64,000 nucleotides of DNA from Pseudomonadales bacterium (GCA_022822135.1 JAJECH010000018.1:62001-126000); one strand, 5' to 3'. Shown: positions 1-8,626, counted from the first letter of the stretch. Made by a program: numbers and translations. The notes: a model not told the origin generated them from the letters alone.

Positions 1-55
1 GTTAGCTTGTTGTGATCAAAATATATCGCGTTGCTACCCAGAGAGGTTGTCGAGC

Positions 56-151
56 ATGTCAATTGGTCCACTCGAATTAACACTGCTCGTTGCGATCTTC
101 GTTGGGTTGGGTTTCTTCATCAGATTCATCGTGCGTCGCATCCGTCGGTAG
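56..151 (+). CDS. TatA-like microprotein (31 aa)
   Basis: A 31-codon ORF (ATG at 56, TAG at 149-151) directly precedes tatA by 12 bases. It starts MSIGPLELTLLV and ends RFIVRRIRR. The IGPLE motif and single hydrophobic helix copy the first 20 or so residues of the TatA encoded next ([14 protein letters not shown]), but the amphipathic helix and acidic tail are absent and replaced by a short Arg-rich end. A purine-rich AGAGAGG lies about 8 bases upstream of the ATG. What is seen is an intact small ORF with a membrane helix; that it is translated and related to TatA is inference. It could modulate or join the Tat complex, or be a decayed tatA duplicate. Confidence 0.6.
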   Translation: MSIGPLELTLLVAIFVGLGFFIRFIVRRIRR

Positions 152-163
152 AGGTATCCCAAA

Positions 164-370
164 ATGGGTGGTATTGGTCCACTTGAAATCGGTCTGATCC
201 TTGTGATCGTTCTTTTAGTTTTTGGAGGAAAGAAGCTGAAGTCTCTTGGTAGTGACCTCGGCCATGCAATCAAGGGTTTTCGGTCCAGCATGGGAACTGA
301 GCAGTCCGCCGATGCCTCAGAATCTTCGAGTCCTGACTCGGGCGAGCCAACCCAGAAATCGAGCGACTAA
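164..370 (+). CDS. tatA: Sec-independent protein translocase subunit TatA
   Basis: TatA oligomerises to form the protein-conducting element that moves folded, twin-arginine proteins across the inner membrane. The 68-residue product has the typical plan: a short N-terminal membrane helix (about residues 5-20), the hinge VFGGKKL, an amphipathic helix with the GSDLG segment, and a Ser/Glu-rich soluble tail. It is the first gene of tatABC, 6 bases before tatB. The DUF1552 protein encoded at 26199 carries a twin-arginine signal and is a plausible substrate within the window. Confidence 0.95.
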   Translation: MGGIGPLEIGLILVIVLLVFGGKKLKSLGSDLGHAIKGFRSSMGTEQSADASESSSPDSGEPTQKSSD

Positions 371-376
371 ATCGCC

Positions 377-733
377 ATGTTCGACATCTCATTTGCCGAA
401 CTATTTCTTATTAGTGTGATCGCGCTTCTTATTCTCGGTCCGCAACGCCTTCCCGAGGTGTTACGAACGATCGGACTATGGATGGGACGAATGCGGCGAG
501 TCTACAACAACGTTCGTCAGGAAATCGACCGTGAAGTCGGTATGGACGATATTCGTCGCCAGCTCCACAACGAGCAAATCACGGCAGAACTTAAACAGGT
601 AGAAGCTGAAGCGAAGGCACTAAAACGCGATATCTCAAGTAGCGTGTCGGACGCTGCGCGTGAAGGCGAAGCCGAGATTAAAGACAATCCATCGCCCAAA
701 CCTCCGAGCGATCAGAAACCCGCTAGTGAGTGA
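377..733 (+). CDS. tatB: Sec-independent protein translocase subunit TatB
   Basis: TatB forms the substrate-receptor complex with TatC. The 118-residue protein has Glu8 in the transmembrane helix and the Gly21-Pro22 hinge that distinguish TatB from TatA, followed by a long charged amphipathic helix (to about residue 95) and a Pro/Lys-rich tail. Its last 8 bases overlap the likely GTG start of tatC at 726, consistent with translational coupling. Confidence 0.95.
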   Translation: MFDISFAELFLISVIALLILGPQRLPEVLRTIGLWMGRMRRVYNNVRQEIDREVGMDDIRRQLHNEQITAELKQVEAEAKALKRDISSSVSDAAREGEAEIKDNPSPKPPSDQKPASE

Positions 734-1520
734 CCCGCTCTACCCGGACGACAAACCGCCAGATCGAGAAAGCGAACACGATGCGGCGGTGGACAACGAC
801 GAACAGCCGCTCTTAAGCCACCTCGTCGAGTTGCGGAAGCGCATTTTGCGTGCGCTGCTCGCTGTTGCACTTGCATTCGTTCCGCTGATGTTGTTCGCAA
901 ACGATGTGTATCACTGGATCGCATCACCGTTGATGGCGCACTTACCCGGTGGTGCGACCATGATCGCCACCGAGGTCGCTTCGCCGTTTCTAACCCCTTT
1001 CAAGATGGCTGCTTATGGCGCTTTGTTTATAGGGATGCCATTCGTACTTCACCAGATCTGGGCATTCGTTGCACCCGGTCTGTATCTCAAAGAAAAGAAA
1101 TTCGCCATACCTTTGCTCGTTTCGAGCGTCGTACTTTTTTATCTTGGAATGGTATTTGCGTATTTCATCGTGTTCCCGCTCGTATTCCAGTTTTTCGCGG
1201 CAACGATCCCAGACGATGTCACGTGGATGACCGATATCAATGCCTACCTTAGCTTCGTCATCAAGATCATCACGGCTTTCGGCATTGTCTTTGAGATACC
1301 GATCGCGACGATGCTTATTGTGTTGGTGGGTTTTAGTACTCCTAAGCGCATCGCGCGGAAGCGACCTTACGTGATCGTCGGGTGTTTTTTTATTGGAATG
1401 ATGTTGACGCCACCGGACATCATTTCTCAAGTGCTTCTAGCAATTCCCGCGTGGATTCTCTTTGAGCTAGGCATCTTGATGTCGAAGCTGGTGTTCAAAC
1501 CTGACGAAGAAGAAGAGTAA
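726..1520 (+). CDS. tatC: Sec-independent protein translocase subunit TatC
   Basis: TatC is the polytopic inner-membrane component that recognises the twin-arginine motif. I place the start at the GTG at 726, overlapping tatB by 8 bases, because the frame upstream of it only reads through tatB in another phase. The product is then 264 aa, close to the family norm. Seen: an acidic N-terminal extension, the signature SHLVELRKR (residues 31-39), the periplasmic motif [12 protein letters not shown] containing the conserved Glu, and six hydrophobic segments. The 3' end overlaps the convergent dtd gene by 26 bases. Confidence 0.93.
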   Translation: MSDPLYPDDKPPDRESEHDAAVDNDEQPLLSHLVELRKRILRALLAVALAFVPLMLFANDVYHWIASPLMAHLPGGATMIATEVASPFLTPFKMAAYGALFIGMPFVLHQIWAFVAPGLYLKEKKFAIPLLVSSVVLFYLGMVFAYFIVFPLVFQFFAATIPDDVTWMTDINAYLSFVIKIITAFGIVFEIPIATMLIVLVGFSTPKRIARKRPYVIVGCFFIGMMLTPPDIISQVLLAIPAWILFELGILMSKLVFKPDEEEE

Positions 1521-1935
1521 CTGGTCCATCGTTCACTAGAGAGACCTGCATATTGGCTCCAAAACGACCAGTCGCTACAAACGGGACGCTCTGTCGCAGT
1601 ACTTCCACATAGTGATCTACGAGAGGTTCCGCATCACTAGGGTCCTCAGCATCTGAAAAACTTGGTCGATTCCCTTTGCTCACGTCCGCGGCGAGCGTAA
1701 ATTGCGACACGACCAAAACCGAACCGTCCGTATCCACGACGGATCGATCCATCGGTTTGCTGTCACTCGGAAAAATCCGTAACGATGCGGTCTTATTTGC
1801 TAGCCGAGTCGCAATTTCGGCGGTATCTCCGCGTTCTACTCCTAGAAACACCAAGACACCAGGACCGATCGTGGCCAATTCAACGTCTTCGACTGAAACA
1901 GAGGCTCTCGCGACTCGTTGAAGCAGCGCTTTCAC
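1495..1935 (-). CDS. dtd: D-aminoacyl-tRNA deacylase
   Basis: Dtd hydrolyses D-amino acids mischarged on tRNA. The 146-residue length is normal. Both family motifs are present: SQFTLAAD in the middle (the SQFTL substrate-gating loop) and NDGPVTLLL near the C-terminus (the cross-subunit Gly-Pro motif). It is convergent with tatC, overlapping by 26 bases, and divergent from the PP-loop gene at 1959 with only 23 bases between, so its promoter must sit inside the neighbouring coding sequence. Confidence 0.95.
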   Translation of the reverse strand: MKALLQRVARASVSVEDVELATIGPGVLVFLGVERGDTAEIATRLANKTASLRIFPSDSKPMDRSVVDTDGSVLVVSQFTLAADVSKGNRPSFSDAEDPSDAEPLVDHYVEVLRQSVPFVATGRFGANMQVSLVNDGPVTLLLRQV

Positions 1936-1958
1936 GCAGCCCTCCTAAAATTCCGCCT

Positions 1959-3023
1959 ATGACGGCTCTCTCCCGACAACCTCGTGCGGTTGCGTTGATT
2001 TCTGGCGGACTTGATTCCATGTTGGCCGCGAAAGTTGTGCAATCTCAAGGTGTGTACGTTGAAGGCGTGAATTTCTTCACCGGATTTTGCGTAGAAGGAC
2101 ACACTCAAGCCGTCAAACGTACTAAGAAGCAAAAGGTCAAGCGACACTCAGCACTCTGGTGCGCTGAACAGATCGGCATTCCGATGCAAATCGTCGACAT
2201 ATCCGAAGACTACAAAGATATCGTCATCAACCCTGAATACGGCTACGGTCGGCTATTGAACCCGTGTCTAGACTGCAAGATCTTCATGGTAAATCGTGCG
2301 CTTGACTTGAAGAGTAACCATGGCGAACCATTCGATTTCGTCATCACCGGTGAAGTAGTTGGGCAGCGTCCGAAGTCACAACGTAGCGAAACGATGGCGA
2401 TTATCGCCAAGGACTCCGGTGCAGAGGATCGACTCCTACGCCCTCTCAGCGCTAAGAATCTTCCACCGTCGCTACCAGAACGCGAAGGATGGGTGGATCG
2501 GGCACAACTTCACGGGTTTTCAGGTAGAAGTCGCAAACCGCAATTTTCACTTGCTAAAGAACTGGGCATCAACGAATGGAGTCAACCAGCGGGTGGATGC
2601 TGTTTCCTTACGGACGAAAGTTACACTAAGAAACTACAAGACCTTTGGGACTCGCGCGGTCGGCGAGACTATGACCTCGAAGACGTCGTCCTGTTAAAGA
2701 TTGGACGACATATTCGGCCTGCACCTCACTACAAGCTCATCATCGGCCGAGAGGAAGGTGAGAACCAGTACCTTCGTGGATTCCGCCACAAATTTGCGTA
2801 CATGTCTACGGTCTCTCACGTAGGACCTTTGTGTCTTATCGACGGCGACCCTACCAAAGAAGAGCGCCTGCTTGCATCACGAATCCTGGCCCGATACAGT
2901 CAAGGAAGAACGGCGCGCGATGTGACGATTCGAATTACGGATCAGTCTGGTGTTTCTGAAGAAATCGTCGTTGAACCGTTGCAACCCCACTCGATTCCTC
3001 GGGAATGGACGCTAACGAATTAA
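1959..3023 (+). CDS. PP-loop ATPase of the MnmA/ThiI-like sulfur-transfer type
   Basis: A 354-residue protein (ATG at 1959; an upstream start at 1785 would run back-to-back through dtd and is rejected). It has a PP-loop SGGLDS at residues 15-20, characteristic of ATP pyrophosphatases that adenylate a nucleobase for thiolation. Further motifs are NPCLDCKIFM and a Cys pair in AGGCCFLTDE, which resemble the two catalytic cysteine regions of MnmA. The C-terminal third looks like the NFACT-R type domain found in a MnmA-like clade. TusA, a sulfur carrier, is encoded next with a 19-base overlap. A tRNA thiolation or other sulfur-transfer role is therefore likely; the exact target is unknown. It is not canonical MnmA. 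Confidence 0.75.
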   Translation: MTALSRQPRAVALISGGLDSMLAAKVVQSQGVYVEGVNFFTGFCVEGHTQAVKRTKKQKVKRHSALWCAEQIGIPMQIVDISEDYKDIVINPEYGYGRLLNPCLDCKIFMVNRALDLKSNHGEPFDFVITGEVVGQRPKSQRSETMAIIAKDSGAEDRLLRPLSAKNLPPSLPEREGWVDRAQLHGFSGRSRKPQFSLAKELGINEWSQPAGGCCFLTDESYTKKLQDLWDSRGRRDYDLEDVVLLKIGRHIRPAPHYKLIIGREEGENQYLRGFRHKFAYMSTVSHVGPLCLIDGDPTKEERLLASRILARYSQGRTARDVTIRITDQSGVSEEIVVEPLQPHSIPREWTLTN

Positions 3024-3268
3024 TGCCTGGCGCACACGTTCTGGACACCAAAGGACTCCTGTGCCCACTACCTGTAATTCGGCTTCAAGAGTTCGCTCGA
3101 AGCGTCGAGAGCGAGACCGAAGTCGTCGTAATCGCGACCGACCCCGGAGTTCTGGCAGACATACCCAGTTGGTGCAGAGTGAACGGTCATGAACATGTCT
3201 CATCGAAGCAGCTTGATCATGAGTTTCATGTAATCGTTCGCGCATTGCCTCAATTTATCGACAGCTAG
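3005..3268 (+). CDS. TusA-family sulfur carrier protein
   Basis: A small (87 aa) sulfur-relay protein with the LLCPLPV motif; Cys20 is the expected persulfide-carrying residue. The ATG at 3005 overlaps the preceding PP-loop gene by 19 bases. An in-frame ATG at 3023 forms a TAATG stop-start and would shorten the protein by 6 residues; either is plausible. The tight coupling suggests it delivers sulfur to that PP-loop enzyme (inference). Confidence 0.88.
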   Translation: MDANELMPGAHVLDTKGLLCPLPVIRLQEFARSVESETEVVVIATDPGVLADIPSWCRVNGHEHVSSKQLDHEFHVIVRALPQFIDS

Positions 3269-3375
3269 TGTCGGTTCAGAAGCCAAATAAATCGAAACTC
3301 AGAAAAAGTACGCGTCTGCAGACAGGTGGTTCGTCCATAGTTTCTAAAATGCCGCGTTCAAAACAAGGAACGACC

Positions 3376-4476
3376 ATGCCAGCTACCAAAGAATCCATAT
3401 CACGAGCCGTTTCACCTAAGGACGGCCCCGTAGCCGTTACGGGCGCTAGCGGGTACATCGGTTCGTGGATCGTCGAAGATCTTCTTGACCAAGGCTACGA
3501 AACACGAGCCTGTGTGCGGGATCGGAGCAGACCAGAAAAGGTTGACCATCTAGTTGAGTTGGGAGAAGATCCAGCATATCGCGGACAGCTTGAGCTATGT
3601 GAAGGCGATTTGAACGAGCAAGGTAGCTACGACGACGCGTTCCGTGACTGCAGCGCGGTAATTCACGCAGGTGCGGCTGTCGGTTACAACCGCGAAACGC
3701 CGCAAGAAGTGTACGACGGATGCTTCACTGAAGTGACACACGTTCTCGAGAGCGCTATTAATGGCGGTTCTCTACGCAGATTTGTCTTTACTAGCTCATT
3801 TGCAGCGGTTGGACATCCGCGTCCTCAAGGTTATGTATTCACCGAAAAGGACTGGTGCGGGGATAACGTCGAGGGTTACCGAGGTCGATGGACCGAAGAG
3901 CAAATCCCGAGGAATCGCGATATCGCATACGCGATGGCTAAGGCAAACACTGAACGCATGATCTACAAGCGTGCCGAAGAAGCAGGAACGTTCGACGCGA
4001 TGGCGATTCTGCCATTGCACGTGATTGGTCCATTGATGTGTGCAAATCACGACCAAGGCTGGAGCTGGCAAAACTGTATGCGGTACATGATGCAGGGCAA
4101 ACCATATAAGAAATCGGCAGGAGGTCGAATGTTGTGGAACTGTGTCGACGTCCGTGATACCGCACGTGCGCATCGGTTAGCGGCCGAAAGCACGATCGGA
4201 ACGAACGGTTCTCGGTATATCCTGTCGGCGGCTGATCGAAGTGGTGAGCTCTACACATGGGAGCTACAGCAATTGCTCTACGATCTATACCCAAACGTCG
4301 ACCTCATCGGTGGCGAAGAGATGGAAGGCGAAGAACCCGCACAACCCACCTACGAATCTCCACGTTCTTACTGTCTCCTTGCGAAACAGGAATTAGGATT
4401 GGATTCGTATCCGATCGAGGAGACCGTTCGCGATACGATCGATTCTTACTACGCATTAGGAATTCTGGATTCCTGA
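3376..4476 (+). CDS. NAD(P)-dependent epimerase/dehydratase (extended SDR, DFR-like)
   Basis: An extended short-chain dehydrogenase/reductase resembling dihydroflavonol-4-reductase and aldehyde reductases. Seen: the nucleotide-binding TGASGYIGSWIV near the N-terminus, SSFAAVGHPR, and the catalytic YAMAK. The frame is open from a GTG at 3268 that touches the tusA stop. I prefer the ATG at 3376 because AAGGA lies 6 bases upstream and the Rossmann fold begins soon after, giving 366 aa. Substrate not predictable. Confidence 0.85.
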   Translation: MPATKESISRAVSPKDGPVAVTGASGYIGSWIVEDLLDQGYETRACVRDRSRPEKVDHLVELGEDPAYRGQLELCEGDLNEQGSYDDAFRDCSAVIHAGAAVGYNRETPQEVYDGCFTEVTHVLESAINGGSLRRFVFTSSFAAVGHPRPQGYVFTEKDWCGDNVEGYRGRWTEEQIPRNRDIAYAMAKANTERMIYKRAEEAGTFDAMAILPLHVIGPLMCANHDQGWSWQNCMRYMMQGKPYKKSAGGRMLWNCVDVRDTARAHRLAAESTIGTNGSRYILSAADRSGELYTWELQQLLYDLYPNVDLIGGEEMEGEEPAQPTYESPRSYCLLAKQELGLDSYPIEETVRDTIDSYYALGILDS

Positions 4477-4589
4477 CGGCGGCGTAGCTCAGTACATCAC
4501 GACTGCGGGTACATCTCGCGAGCCAGTCCGATCCCGTTCTGTAGTTTCTCGACCGAAACCACCAGCCTGCTCACATTTTGAGCATATTC

Positions 4590-4608
4590 ATGCACTATTA
4601 TTGTGCAT
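4590..4608 (+). promoter_or_regulatory. NtrC-binding box upstream of ntrB
   Basis: A perfect inverted repeat, ATGCAC-N7-GTGCAT, matches the enterobacterial NtrC consensus (TGCAC-N7-GTGCA). Its centre lies about 60 bases upstream of the -12 element of the sigma54 promoter at 4645-4660. It is probably the enhancer through which NtrC-phosphate regulates its own operon. Only one clear site was found. Confidence 0.8.
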
Positions 4609-4644
4609 CCTATGGGTGACGAGCGCAAAAATGGCAATTTCTGA

Positions 4645-4660
4645 TGGCACGAATATTGCA
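4645..4660 (+). promoter_or_regulatory. Sigma54 (RpoN) promoter of ntrBC
   Basis: TGGCACGAATATTGCA matches the -24/-12 consensus TGGCAC-N5-TTGC at every defined position; the GG (4646-4647) and GC (4658-4659) are separated by exactly 10 bases. The predicted start of transcription, about 12 bases downstream near 4671, leaves a leader of roughly 20 bases before the ntrB ATG at 4693. Confidence 0.85.
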
Positions 4661-4692
4661 TAGGTCAATTACGACCTTGCAGTAACTGCACC

Positions 4693-5763
4693 ATGCCAGT
4701 CCATCATGACATTCTTGACGCGATCAAGGTCGCGATTGTCGTTGTGGATGCACAGTTTGCGATCCAATACATGAACAACACCGCGGAAGATTTTTGTGGC
4801 GGTAGTCTTGAGCACTTTCGCGGTGAGAAGATTGGCTCTCTTTTCGAAGGTCAGGAAGTAACCGAAGAATCACTTCAACAATGCTTCGATGCCTACGAGA
4901 CCTACACCTTGAGACAGGTGCAATTGATGGTCTCGGCTACCAACCAAAAAACCACAGCCAATATCGCCGTGTCGCCGATCCCCGGTCAGCATTTAGTTTT
5001 CGAAATTGAGCCGTTCGACCGCGTCTTGCTTATGAATAAGGAGGACCAGATGCGCAACGCACAGCTTGCGAGCCGTCAGTTAGTGCGAGGCATGGCACAC
5101 GAAATCAAGAACCCACTGGGCAGCATACGAGGTGCTGCGCAGCTTTTGCGCAAAGAACTTGCAACCAGCGAACAAATTGACTACACCGACCTCATTATCG
5201 GCGAAGTAGATCGACTAAAGACGTTGGTGGATCGGCTGCTAGGGCCGAATCACACGCCTTGTTTTGAAGGTGTCAACGTCCATGAAGTACTAGAAAAAGT
5301 GCTCCAGATTGTCTCAAGCGACGATCGCGGAAAATGGGATCTTGTACGCGACTATGACCCGAGTATGCCTGAGGTACTAGGTGACTTCGATCAACTCACC
5401 CAGGCGATGCTAAACATCATTCAGAACGCGAATGAAGCAATGCAATCCGAAACGTCACCGCAGCTTGTGATTCGTACGGGGATCGAACACCAGTTTACGA
5501 TCGGTAGAAAGCGTCATGCGATGGTTGCTCGTATCCAAATCGAAGACAACGGCATAGGAATTCCCGCAGAAATTCAGGATCAGATCTTTTTTCCACTCGT
5601 CACGGGCAAGTCAACCGGGACCGGCTTGGGTCTGGCGATTACGCACACCATCATCGGAATGCATCACGGATTGATTGTGTGCAACAGCGAGCCAGGCTTC
5701 ACTAACTTTGCAATCTATCTGCCACTTGCAGCTAACGTCGGCCGAGGCTCTCATACGACATGA
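4693..5763 (+). CDS. ntrB: Nitrogen regulation sensor histidine kinase NtrB
   Basis: NtrB (GlnL) phosphorylates NtrC under nitrogen limitation and dephosphorylates it when bound by PII. The 356-residue soluble protein has an N-terminal PAS domain (about 1-110), the H-box RGMAHEIKNPLGSI with phospho-acceptor His136, an N-box (NIIQNANEAM), and G-boxes (EDNGIGIP and TGTGLGLAI). There are no membrane segments, as expected. It overlaps ntrC by 4 bases (ATGA). glnA, the usual upstream neighbour, is not in this window; an SDR lies there instead. Confidence 0.94.
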   Translation: MPVHHDILDAIKVAIVVVDAQFAIQYMNNTAEDFCGGSLEHFRGEKIGSLFEGQEVTEESLQQCFDAYETYTLRQVQLMVSATNQKTTANIAVSPIPGQHLVFEIEPFDRVLLMNKEDQMRNAQLASRQLVRGMAHEIKNPLGSIRGAAQLLRKELATSEQIDYTDLIIGEVDRLKTLVDRLLGPNHTPCFEGVNVHEVLEKVLQIVSSDDRGKWDLVRDYDPSMPEVLGDFDQLTQAMLNIIQNANEAMQSETSPQLVIRTGIEHQFTIGRKRHAMVARIQIEDNGIGIPAEIQDQIFFPLVTGKSTGTGLGLAITHTIIGMHHGLIVCNSEPGFTNFAIYLPLAANVGRGSHTT

Positions 5764-7154
5764 GTTTCGATTCAGTATGGATCGTCGACGACGACAAAAG
5801 CATCCGCTTCGTACTTGAACGAGCATTGAGCAACTTCGGGATGACCGCACGCACGTTCAATTCCGTTCAAAGTGTGCTGACCGAACTTGAGGACGATCAA
5901 CCTAAAGTCATCCTTACCGATGTCCGGATGCCCGGATTAGACGGATATGAACTTCTCCGTCAGGTTAAGGCGCTGCATCCTGAAATTCCGATCGTCGTGA
6001 TGACCGCCTACTCCGATTTGGAAAGTACGGTGACATCGTTCAGTGAAGGCGCATTCGAATATCTGTCAAAGCCGTTCGATATCGACGACGTTCACAGCAC
6101 GCTGCAACGTGCACTAGCACAAAGTCGAACTGGCGCGCTCACTGATTCCAAGACGCCACCAGTTACTGATGCAATCATCGGCCAAGCGCCAGCGATGCAA
6201 GAAGCGTATCGAGCGATCGCAAGACTCTCACAATCAAACGCAACCGTACTGATCACAGGTGAGACAGGTACAGGTAAAGAGCTTGTCGCGAATGCGCTGC
6301 ACACGCATAGTCCTAGAGTAGCCACACCGTTCGTTGCTTTAAACATGGCGGCGCTACCCAATGATCTTATTGAAGCAGAGTTATTCGGATTTGAGAAAGG
6401 TGCGTTTACAGGCGCGAACGCGAGGCGAATCGGGTTGTTCGAGCAAGCTCATTCGGGAACTCTGTTTCTCGACGAAATCGCTGATATGCCCCTGACCGCG
6501 CAAACAAGATTGTTAAGGGTTCTCTCGGATGGAAGTTTTTACCGCATTGGCGGTCGCGAATCGATTACGGTAGACGTTCGCATCATTGCCGCGACCCACG
6601 GGGATATGGAGCACCTAGTTCGCGAAGGACAATTTCGAGAGGATCTCTACCATCGCTTAAACGTGATACGCATCCATGTACCGCCTCTTCGTGATCGCAA
6701 GTCAGACATTGTCGCGTTAACTCAAAAGTTCATGAGCGAAGCGGCCGAGACACTAGGTGTTGAAACGAAAACGCTGACCGATGAGACGCTTGCGTATCTT
6801 GAGTCACTAGATTGGCCAGGAAACGTGCGGCAATTGGAAAACACGTGCCACTGGCTTACCGTTATGGCACCTGGTCGTGAAGTCGTCGTCTCGGATTTAC
6901 CTCCTGAGTTACACTCGGAGAGTCAAGCTGAACCGATCTCCAGCGACTGGGCGCGTTCGTTACGAGCGTATATACAAGAGCATCTGGACAGCGGCGGCGC
7001 CAATTTACTCGACGCAACGCAGCCGATGTTCGAAAAAACACTCATCGACATGGCATTGACCCACACATCAGGACATAAGCAGGAAGCAGCAAAACTTATT
7101 GGTTATGCACGCAATACACTTTCACAGAAGATCAGCAAATACAACATTGCGTGA
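5760..7154 (+). CDS. ntrC: Nitrogen regulation response regulator NtrC
   Basis: A sigma54-dependent enhancer-binding activator (464 aa). Receiver domain: Asp54 in ILTDVRMPG and Lys104. AAA+ domain: Walker A GETGTGKE (167-174), the sigma54-contact loop GAFTGA (214-219), and LFLDEIADM as Walker B. The C-terminal Fis-type helix-turn-helix includes EAAKLIGYARNTLSQKI. Start and stop interlock with ntrB and trmL by 4 bases each, implying one operon. An NtrC box and sigma54 promoter precede ntrB, so autoregulation is likely. Confidence 0.95.
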   Translation: MSFDSVWIVDDDKSIRFVLERALSNFGMTARTFNSVQSVLTELEDDQPKVILTDVRMPGLDGYELLRQVKALHPEIPIVVMTAYSDLESTVTSFSEGAFEYLSKPFDIDDVHSTLQRALAQSRTGALTDSKTPPVTDAIIGQAPAMQEAYRAIARLSQSNATVLITGETGTGKELVANALHTHSPRVATPFVALNMAALPNDLIEAELFGFEKGAFTGANARRIGLFEQAHSGTLFLDEIADMPLTAQTRLLRVLSDGSFYRIGGRESITVDVRIIAATHGDMEHLVREGQFREDLYHRLNVIRIHVPPLRDRKSDIVALTQKFMSEAAETLGVETKTLTDETLAYLESLDWPGNVRQLENTCHWLTVMAPGREVVVSDLPPELHSESQAEPISSDWARSLRAYIQEHLDSGGANLLDATQPMFEKTLIDMALTHTSGHKQEAAKLIGYARNTLSQKISKYNIA

Positions 7155-7645
7155 CCGACGCTTCCACTGAATTCAGCAAGAGACTGCTGAATATCGTTCT
7201 CTATCAACCAGAAATACCGCCGAATACTGGTAACACGATCCGTCTAGCGGCGAATACGGGTGCTTCGTTAACACTAGTCGAACCGCTTGGATTCGAAATG
7301 GACGATCGTCGATTACGACGTGCTGGACTCGATTACGACGAGTGGGTCAAGGTTAGAGTCTGCAGTACATTAACCGAAGCGTTAGAGCCTTTTGATCCGA
7401 ACCGGGTTTTCGCTTTCTCAACGAAAGCATCACGTTCGTTCACCGATGTCGTATATCAACCGTACGACGTGCTCATGTTTGGTCCGGAAACGAGTGGCTT
7501 ACCGGAAAACCTACGGCAACGATTCCAAAAGAATCTCTTGCGTATTCCTATGTTGCCTCACAGCCGAAGCATGAACATGGCTAATTCTGTGGCAGTCGCG
7601 TTATACGAAGCTTGGCGTCAACTGAATTTTGCAGAAGGTCGTTAA
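7151..7645 (+). CDS. trmL: tRNA (cytidine/uridine-34-2'-O)-methyltransferase
   Basis: A SPOUT methyltransferase that 2'-O-methylates the wobble nucleotide of tRNA-Leu isoacceptors. The 164-residue product has the N-terminal PEIPPNTGNTIRLAANTGA, MFGPETSGLP, and the C-terminal knot LPHSRSMNMANSVAVALYEA, all diagnostic of TrmL. The GTG at 7151 overlaps the ntrC stop (GTGA), so it is cotranscribed with ntrBC. Its end is 7 bases from the convergent secB. Confidence 0.93.
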   Translation: MTDASTEFSKRLLNIVLYQPEIPPNTGNTIRLAANTGASLTLVEPLGFEMDDRRLRRAGLDYDEWVKVRVCSTLTEALEPFDPNRVFAFSTKASRSFTDVVYQPYDVLMFGPETSGLPENLRQRFQKNLLRIPMLPHSRSMNMANSVAVALYEAWRQLNFAEGR

Positions 7646-7652
7646 TCGCCGC

Positions 7653-8153
7653 TTAATTCAGAACTTCGTCGGTGCTGACATTGGCACTCATTGCGGACTG
7701 GGCGTGCTTTAGATTCATTTGGCGCAGTCCTTCTTCAAACACCTTCTCGAAATTGACGTGACCTAACATCAGCGGCGGTAGCGACATCCGAACAGCGAGA
7801 TTGTCAACAGCTTCGCGCACATACGGAAACAACGCGTTCGCCGCTTCAACCACAAGAATCCGCTGCACATCTGATTGGTTTTTCTCCGACTGGACCCGGA
7901 CCAATGCGGCCTGTTCGAGGGTCATCTCCAACGCCAACTTCCCGAGGTTTTTACAAGTCATCGTGAGCTTGAGGGAAACTTCGTAGCGATTGTCCCCCGC
8001 CTTCCGGAAGTCACCTTGGATGTTCATATCGGCATTCGGCTGCCATTTCAAATCAAACAGATCCGGCGTGTCATGCAACGTCACATTGACGTTGCGGAGA
8101 TAAATACGCTCAAATCGCCACGCGAGATCGATCTGAATCGTCGTATCCGCCAT
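7653..8153 (-). CDS. secB: Protein-export chaperone SecB
   Basis: SecB keeps preproteins unfolded and hands them to SecA. The 166-residue protein shows the typical fold sequence, including IYLRNVNVTLHDTPDLF and the C-terminal segment LPPLMLGHVNFEKVF. It is encoded 11 bases downstream of a YibN-like rhodanese gene. In many gammaproteobacteria grxC lies between yibN and secB; it is missing here. Confidence 0.95.
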   Translation of the reverse strand: MADTTIQIDLAWRFERIYLRNVNVTLHDTPDLFDLKWQPNADMNIQGDFRKAGDNRYEVSLKLTMTCKNLGKLALEMTLEQAALVRVQSEKNQSDVQRILVVEAANALFPYVREAVDNLAVRMSLPPLMLGHVNFEKVFEEGLRQMNLKHAQSAMSANVSTDEVLN

Positions 8154-8164
8154 AACTTAATCGA

Positions 8165-8587
8165 CTAGTTACGTCCTTTAATTAGCGGCATGTTCTCAGC
8201 TTGCCACGCACTCAAGCCACCACGCAGCCTCGACACGTTTCGGAATCCCGCTTTCTTCAACATCGTTCCCATCGAACCAGCGTGCTGACCCATCTTGCAC
8301 ACAATTACGATCGGACGTTCCTTGAATTTCTCTAGCTCGTTCATGCGTGACTGTAATGAAGAATGTGGTATGTTGATCGCATCTGTAATGTGACCCGCGG
8401 AATACTCACTCGTGTCCCGAACATCCAAAACTACGGCTTTTTCAATGTTTACAAGATTGACTAGCTGCTGCGACGATATGGATTGCCCGCTCCGCTTCAT
8501 TTCATTAATGAAAAATGCTGCGAGGAGCGCCGCAAAGGTCGTGGATAGCAACCAATGATTTGCTATAAATTCGAAAAATTGCTCCAT
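8165..8587 (-). CDS. yibN: Membrane-anchored rhodanese-like protein (YibN type)
   Basis: A 140-residue protein with one N-terminal membrane helix (about residues 12-27) followed by a single rhodanese domain. The active-site loop begins at Cys97 (VCKMGQHAG), and the RLRGGLSAW motif lies near the end. It is likely a sulfur or thiol transferase on the cytoplasmic face of the membrane; substrates are unknown. It is first in a two-gene unit with secB and divergent from gpmI, matching the enterobacterial arrangement. Confidence 0.88.
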   Translation of the reverse strand: MEQFFEFIANHWLLSTTFAALLAAFFINEMKRSGQSISSQQLVNLVNIEKAVVLDVRDTSEYSAGHITDAINIPHSSLQSRMNELEKFKERPIVIVCKMGQHAGSMGTMLKKAGFRNVSRLRGGLSAWQAENMPLIKGRN

Positions 8588-8626
8588 GAAGGAAAGCGGA
8601 TCGTAAACAACCTATTAATGCCAAAA

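Noticed and set aside
660-725. Upstream ATG for tatC
   Set aside because: The extra residues overlap tatB in another frame and are unlike TatC; the GTG at 726 gives the normal length.
1785-1958. Longer start for the PP-loop ATPase (412 aa)
   Set aside because: The extra 58 codons run antisense through dtd and do not resemble the family; the PP-loop begins right after the ATG at 1959.
4480-4560. A GTAGCTCAG string and GATCCCG resembling a tRNA
   Set aside because: The D-stem and T-stem do not pair and no acceptor partner exists at tRNA distance; chance similarity.
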